A DNA stretch of 9,337 nt. Source: Candidatus Hydrogenedentota bacterium (lineage in GTDB: Bacteria > Hydrogenedentota > Hydrogenedentia > Hydrogenedentales > CAITNO01). The position numbers were made by a program, and so were the translations under genes. Below the pieces are notes generated by a model, which saw nothing but the letters and a program-made list of their open reading frames with translations, searched no databases and had not been told where the DNA came from. This document shows positions 5,698 through 9,337 of the stretch, piece after piece (within the stretch, counting starts at the first letter, position 1; every line of letters begins with the position of its first letter). The DNA is taken from positions 1-9,337 of the forward strand of contig CAIJOU010000409.1 in the NCBI GenBank assembly GCA_903822375.1, written 5' to 3'.

Positions 5698-8600
5698 ATG
5701 ACCAATACCCCAGAAGACACCAGTTCCCCCAAGTACCGCCTCGCCATCCGGCGTCCGGTGACGATGCTCATGCTGTTCCTGACCATCATCGTCTTCGGAT
5801 GGCGGTCCTATGAGAAACTTCCGATCAACCTGATGCCGAACATTTCATACCCGTCGCTGACCGTGCGCACGGAGTACGAGGGTGCGGCGCCGGAAGACGT
5901 GGAAAAGCTGGTCACCCGCCCCCTGGAGGAAATGCTGTCCATCGTCAGCGGTCTCGTCGAAATAAGCAGCGTTTCCGCACCGGGCCGCTCCGAGATTACG
6001 CTTGAATTCACCTGGGGCACGGAAATGAACACGGCCCAGCAGGAGGTGCGGGACCGGCTGGACCTCTTTGAGGCGCCCAAGGAGGTCTCCAAGAAACCCG
6101 TTATTCTCCGATATGACCCCACCCGCGATCCGGTCATCCGCGTCGCGGTCACGGCCACAGGTGCCCAAGGGACCCCCGAGGATGAGGTCAAGCGGCTCAC
6201 CACCATCCGCTACGATGCGGAAAGGCACCTCAAGAGTGACCTGGAAGCCGAAGCCGGCATTGCCCAAGTGGCCGTCAAGGGCGGCCAGGAAGAGGAGATT
6301 CAGATTCTGGTTGACGCTGAGAAGCTAAAAGGGCTCGGCCTGCCGCTTCAGTACATTGTGGAGAATCTTGCGCAGCAGAACATCAATCTTTCTGGCGGCC
6401 AGCTCCGTGAAGGCAAGACGGAATACCTGGTTCGCACGATGAACGAGTACACGAGCATCGACCAGATTGCCGCCACCCTGATCACCACCCCTTCGGGCAC
6501 GCAAAAACGTCTCTCCGACCTCGCGGACGTATTCATGGGAGCCAAGGAGCGCGAAACCATTGTCCGCATCAACGGCCGGGAGGCCGTGGCCCTGGACATT
6601 TTCAAGGAAGGCGACGCGAACACGGTGTCGGTCTGCAACCGCGTGCGCGATTTGCTCGCGATGGAGCGACCGCTTTCGTTCGCCGAAAAGATTCAGGCCA
6701 GGTTTTCGGAAGCCATGGCCGCGGCCGAACGGCGCACGAAGGCGGCCATGAGCGGGAAATCGGCCCAGGGCACCCCGCCCCCGCCGGTTAAACGAAACCT
6801 GCTGGACCGGCTGCCTCCAGATGTGGATTTGACCGTAATCACGGACCAGGCCCGCTTCATTGAAGCGTCCACGAACGAGGTTCGCGACTCCGTTGTCCAA
6901 GGCGGATTGCTGGCCCTGGCTATCCTGTTCGTCTTTCTTCAGGAAATGAAGACCACGCTGATCATCGGCATTGCCATTCCCCTTTCCGTAATTGCCACGT
7001 TCATCCCCATGTTCCTCCAGCATATCACCCTCAATATAATGTCGCTGGGCGGCTTGGCGCTGGGCGTGGGCATGCTGGTGGACGATTCCATCGTGGTTCT
7101 TGAAAGCATCTTCCGCTGCCGTGAGGAGGGGGACGGCATCGTGGACGCGGCGGAGCGGGGCACAAGGGAAGTGGCCGCGCCGGTAATCTCCTCAACAATC
7201 ACCACGGTCTGTGTTTTCCTCCCCATTACCTTTGTCGAGGGCATCGCGGGCCAGTTGTTCCGCGACATGGCCCTCACGGTCAGCTATTCGATGATGGCCT
7301 CGCTGTTGACGGCCATGTATCTTGTGCCGCTTCTGGCGTCCAGGTCCGGCCTTGGGCTGCGCGCGGGGCAGCAGGTGGTCTGGACACTGCGGGCATACCG
7401 GGAAGCGCGCGACGTACAGCATCGGTCCCGCATAGGAGCGTTCCTGGTGCTCCCCATGCTGGGGTTGCGCTATGCGGGAGAGGGTGTGCGGGGCGTTTTT
7501 GTGGATGCATTCGGGCCCGCATTCAAGAATATCCGCGGCTTGGGCCAGCGCTTCGGCCTGGTTCAATTGCTCAAGGCCCTGTTTTCGGTCTGTTGCCTGC
7601 CGTTGCTGCTGGTGGTGGCACTGTGCCAGTTGCTGCTGCATGTTCTCTATGTCATCTTCTCCACGGTGCTTCACTTGGTCTGCATAGGCATTCTGATCAT
7701 TGCGCTTGTGGTGCGCCTGTTGTTTAAGTTCACCATGGGCTGGTTCATGTACCTCTTTGACAGGTCATTCAGCCTATTCCGCGAGACCTACGGCGTGGTT
7801 CTGGGGGCCAGTCTGCGTTTCAGCGCCGTCTTTCTACTGCTGGTGGCTCTGCTCGGCGTCCATTCCGGGTTTGTGGCCACGAAACTGGGCCGGGAACTTA
7901 TTCCGCCGATGAAGCAGGGTGAATTTGGCATGCGCATGGAGGCGCGCGCAGGAACACGCTTGACGGACACCGAACGGCGTGCGCGCAAATTCGAGAAGAT
8001 CATCCGCGACCATCCCGAGGTTAACGCGGTGACGGTCGAGATCGGACAGGAGAAGAAGACTGGCACCACCAAAGGCGGCGAAAACGTGGCCCAGTTCACG
8101 GTGCAGTTGAAGGACCCCGAGCGCACCGCACCGATTCAGGATGGGATTATCCGCGAACTGCGGGAAAAGGTGCTCAAGGAACGTACGGACGAAGTAATCA
8201 ATTTCACGCTGCCCAGCATGTTCAGTTTCAAAACCGCCATTGAACTCATGGTTGTCGGCGAGGACCTGAGCGAGCTCAAACGGGTGGGGAATGAAGCCGT
8301 GGAGGTTATTCGCAAGGTTCCGGGCGTGAAGGATGCGGAACTGAGCATCAAGACGGGCTATCCGGAACTGATTGTCGAACTGGACCGTGAATCGCTGGCG
8401 GAGAAGAAGATATCCCCCGGGCAGGTGGCGTTGCGGTTGCGCACCGAGGTTCAGGGTGACGTGGCGACGCGCTTCAGCCGGGGCGGCGAAAAGGTGGACA
8501 TTCGCGTGCGCACGGACCAGGCGCTGCTGAACAGCGTCGGGGACCTGCGCAAGCTGTCGGTGACCGACGGTCCCGTGCCCATTCCCCTGTCCGACGTGGC

Positions 8601-9297
8601 GAAAATCACCATACAGGAGGGGCCGAGCGAGATTCGGCGGGTCGATCAGAAACAGGTCGCCGTCATCACGACCAACGTTGAGGGCCGGGACCTTGCCGCG
8701 GTTGCGGATGAAATCGACGAGGCGGTGAAACAAGTCAACAAACCCGATGACTTCTATTTCCAGCAGGGTGGCCAGAACCGGGAGTTGAACACCACCTATT
8801 CAAGCCTTCGCTTTGCATTGTTCCTGGCGATCTTCCTCGTGTACGTGGTAATGGCCTGCCAGTTTGAGTCGATCATTCACCCCGCGCTGGTGATGTTCAG
8901 CATTCCGCTGGCCTTTATCGGAGTTGTGTACACGCTCTACTACACAGACACCAATCTCAGCGTCATGGTCTTTCTTGGGGGCATTATTCTGGCCGGCATC
9001 GTGGTGAAGAACGCCATCGTGCTGGTGGACTACATCAACCTGCTGCGCGACCGGGGCCTGCCCAAGGCCGAAGCCATTGTGCTCGCGGGCAAAGTCCGCC
9101 TGCGGCCGATCCTGATGACCACGCTGACGGCGGTGCTCGGCCTGCTGCCTATGCTGGTGGCCACAGGTGAGGGTTCGGAGATGCGCAAGCCCATGGCCCT
9201 CACCGTGATTGCAGGCCTATCGCTTTCAACCCTGCTTACTCTTGCCGTGATTCCCATGGTGTACTACCTGTTTGGCGGAAAAGACAAGACACGATGA
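5698..9297 (+). CDS. RND efflux permease, HAE1-type, with large inserts
   Basis: This inner-membrane proton/substrate antiporter has 1199 residues against about 1030-1050 usual. It opens with TM1 (about 21-37, after RRPVTM) and the porter-domain signature NISYPSLTVRTEYEGAAPED. TM4 carries GLALGVGMLVDDSIVVLES with the acid pair D462/D463, and TM10 carries K1104 (GIVVKNAIVLVDY). Together these form the proton relay of AcrB-like pumps; the DD rather than DG...E pattern argues against a CzcA metal pump. There are two inserts: about 45 Pro/Ala-rich residues before TM2 (322-367), and a TM6-TM7 loop of about 150 residues with an extra hydrophobic block (629-676). ATG 5698 fits the short N-terminus of the family and has GGCGGA 8 bases upstream. 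ATG 5656 (AAAAGGA 11 bases upstream) and TTG 5629 are alternatives adding an Arg-rich stretch. The substrate is unknown. It is followed by a second permease start with an ATGA overlap. Confidence 0.9.
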   Translation: MTNTPEDTSSPKYRLAIRRPVTMLMLFLTIIVFGWRSYEKLPINLMPNISYPSLTVRTEYEGAAPEDVEKLVTRPLEEMLSIVSGLVEISSVSAPGRSEITLEFTWGTEMNTAQQEVRDRLDLFEAPKEVSKKPVILRYDPTRDPVIRVAVTATGAQGTPEDEVKRLTTIRYDAERHLKSDLEAEAGIAQVAVKGGQEEEIQILVDAEKLKGLGLPLQYIVENLAQQNINLSGGQLREGKTEYLVRTMNEYTSIDQIAATLITTPSGTQKRLSDLADVFMGAKERETIVRINGREAVALDIFKEGDANTVSVCNRVRDLLAMERPLSFAEKIQARFSEAMAAAERRTKAAMSGKSAQGTPPPPVKRNLLDRLPPDVDLTVITDQARFIEASTNEVRDSVVQGGLLALAILFVFLQEMKTTLIIGIAIPLSVIATFIPMFLQHITLNIMSLGGLALGVGMLVDDSIVVLESIFRCREEGDGIVDAAERGTREVAAPVISSTITTVCVFLPITFVEGIAGQLFRDMALTVSYSMMASLLTAMYLVPLLASRSGLGLRAGQQVVWTLRAYREARDVQHRSRIGAFLVLPMLGLRYAGEGVRGVFVDAFGPAFKNIRGLGQRFGLVQLLKALFSVCCLPLLLVVALCQLLLHVLYVIFSTVLHLVCIGILIIALVVRLLFKFTMGWFMYLFDRSFSLFRETYGVVLGASLRFSAVFLLLVALLGVHSGFVATKLGRELIPPMKQGEFGMRMEARAGTRLTDTERRARKFEKIIRDHPEVNAVTVEIGQEKKTGTTKGGENVAQFTVQLKDPERTAPIQDGIIRELREKVLKERTDEVINFTLPSMFSFKTAIELMVVGEDLSELKRVGNEAVEVIRKVPGVKDAELSIKTGYPELIVELDRESLAEKKISPGQVALRLRTEVQGDVATRFSRGGEKVDIRVRTDQALLNSVGDLRKLSVTDGPVPIPLSDVAKITIQEGPSEIRRVDQKQVAVITTNVEGRDLAAVADEIDEAVKQVNKPDDFYFQQGGQNRELNTTYSSLRFALFLAIFLVYVVMACQFESIIHPALVMFSIPLAFIGVVYTLYYTDTNLSVMVFLGGIILAGIVVKNAIVLVDYINLLRDRGLPKAEAIVLAGKVRLRPILMTTLTAVLGLLPMLVATGEGSEMRKPMALTVIAGLSLSTLLTLAVIPMVYYLFGGKDKTR

Positions 9298-9337
9298 GGC
9301 GGTCGCTGCCAGAACTGGCGCTCAAGAAGCCGATTAC
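9294..9337 (+). CDS. Start of a second RND permease (3' truncated by window edge)
   Basis: ATG 9294 overlaps the stop of the preceding permease (ATGA, 9294-9297). The visible codons read MRRSLPELALKKPIT, which matches the usual RND permease N-terminus: a short polar stretch with a Leu-rich segment, then [K/R][K/R]P[I/V]T leading into TM1. Only 14 full codons are present, so the family call rests on this pattern and on the operon position. If right, the operon encodes two permeases with one adaptor, as in MdtABC-type pumps that work as heteromultimers. Confidence 0.65.
   Translation, partial: MRRSLPELALKKPI

Noticed and set aside
7834..8733. 299-aa minus-strand frame inside the permease gene
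   Set aside because: It is antisense to conserved RND sequence and shows no independent motif; long open antisense frames are common in GC-rich coding DNA.
1..9337. CRISPR arrays, tRNA or rRNA genes, insertion sequences
   Set aside because: No regularly spaced repeats, tRNA-like cloverleaf, rRNA segments or transposase motifs were seen on either strand.

Overview
The window comes from a GC-rich Gram-negative bacterium. The evidence is a pair of kinases of the Kdo/WaaP lipopolysaccharide-kinase superfamily, a lipoprotein membrane-fusion protein and RND permeases, all of which need an outer membrane. I cannot fix the phylum. Genes are tightly packed, with three 4-base ATGA stop/start overlaps (753-756, 3070-3073, 9294-9297).

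Layout: (1) 1-1499, plus strand: the 3' end of a TPR-repeat protein gene overlaps a gene for a membrane-anchored TPR protein. (2) 1490-2072, minus strand: what looks like a complete small transcription unit. It has a near-consensus sigma70-type promoter (TTGACA, 17 bp, TATGAA), a structured leader of about 90 nt, two short ORFs (42 and 74 aa) each with a Shine-Dalgarno sequence, and an intrinsic terminator whose hairpin lies just past the TPR gene. The two peptides share a short core, AQxSN[F/Y]Q[V/I]. I recognise neither family. This is the best candidate here for something undescribed. (3) 2216-3918, plus strand: divergent from that unit, two overlapping genes for different Kdo/WaaP-type kinases (KdkA-like, then InaA/WaaP-like), probably acting on the inner core of lipopolysaccharide or a similar glycan. 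(4) 3919-4323: a 405-base gap with no convincing gene. (5) 4324-9337, plus strand: an RND efflux operon with a lipoprotein membrane-fusion protein, a long HAE1-type RND permease, and the first 14 codons of what looks like a second RND permease. No outer-membrane factor is visible.

The kinases and the efflux operon both concern the envelope, but nothing in the sequence shows joint regulation. The permease is about 1200 residues against about 1030-1050 for typical HAE1 pumps. The excess sits in two places: a periplasmic insert before TM2, and a large cytoplasmic insert between TM6 and TM7 that carries an extra hydrophobic hairpin.
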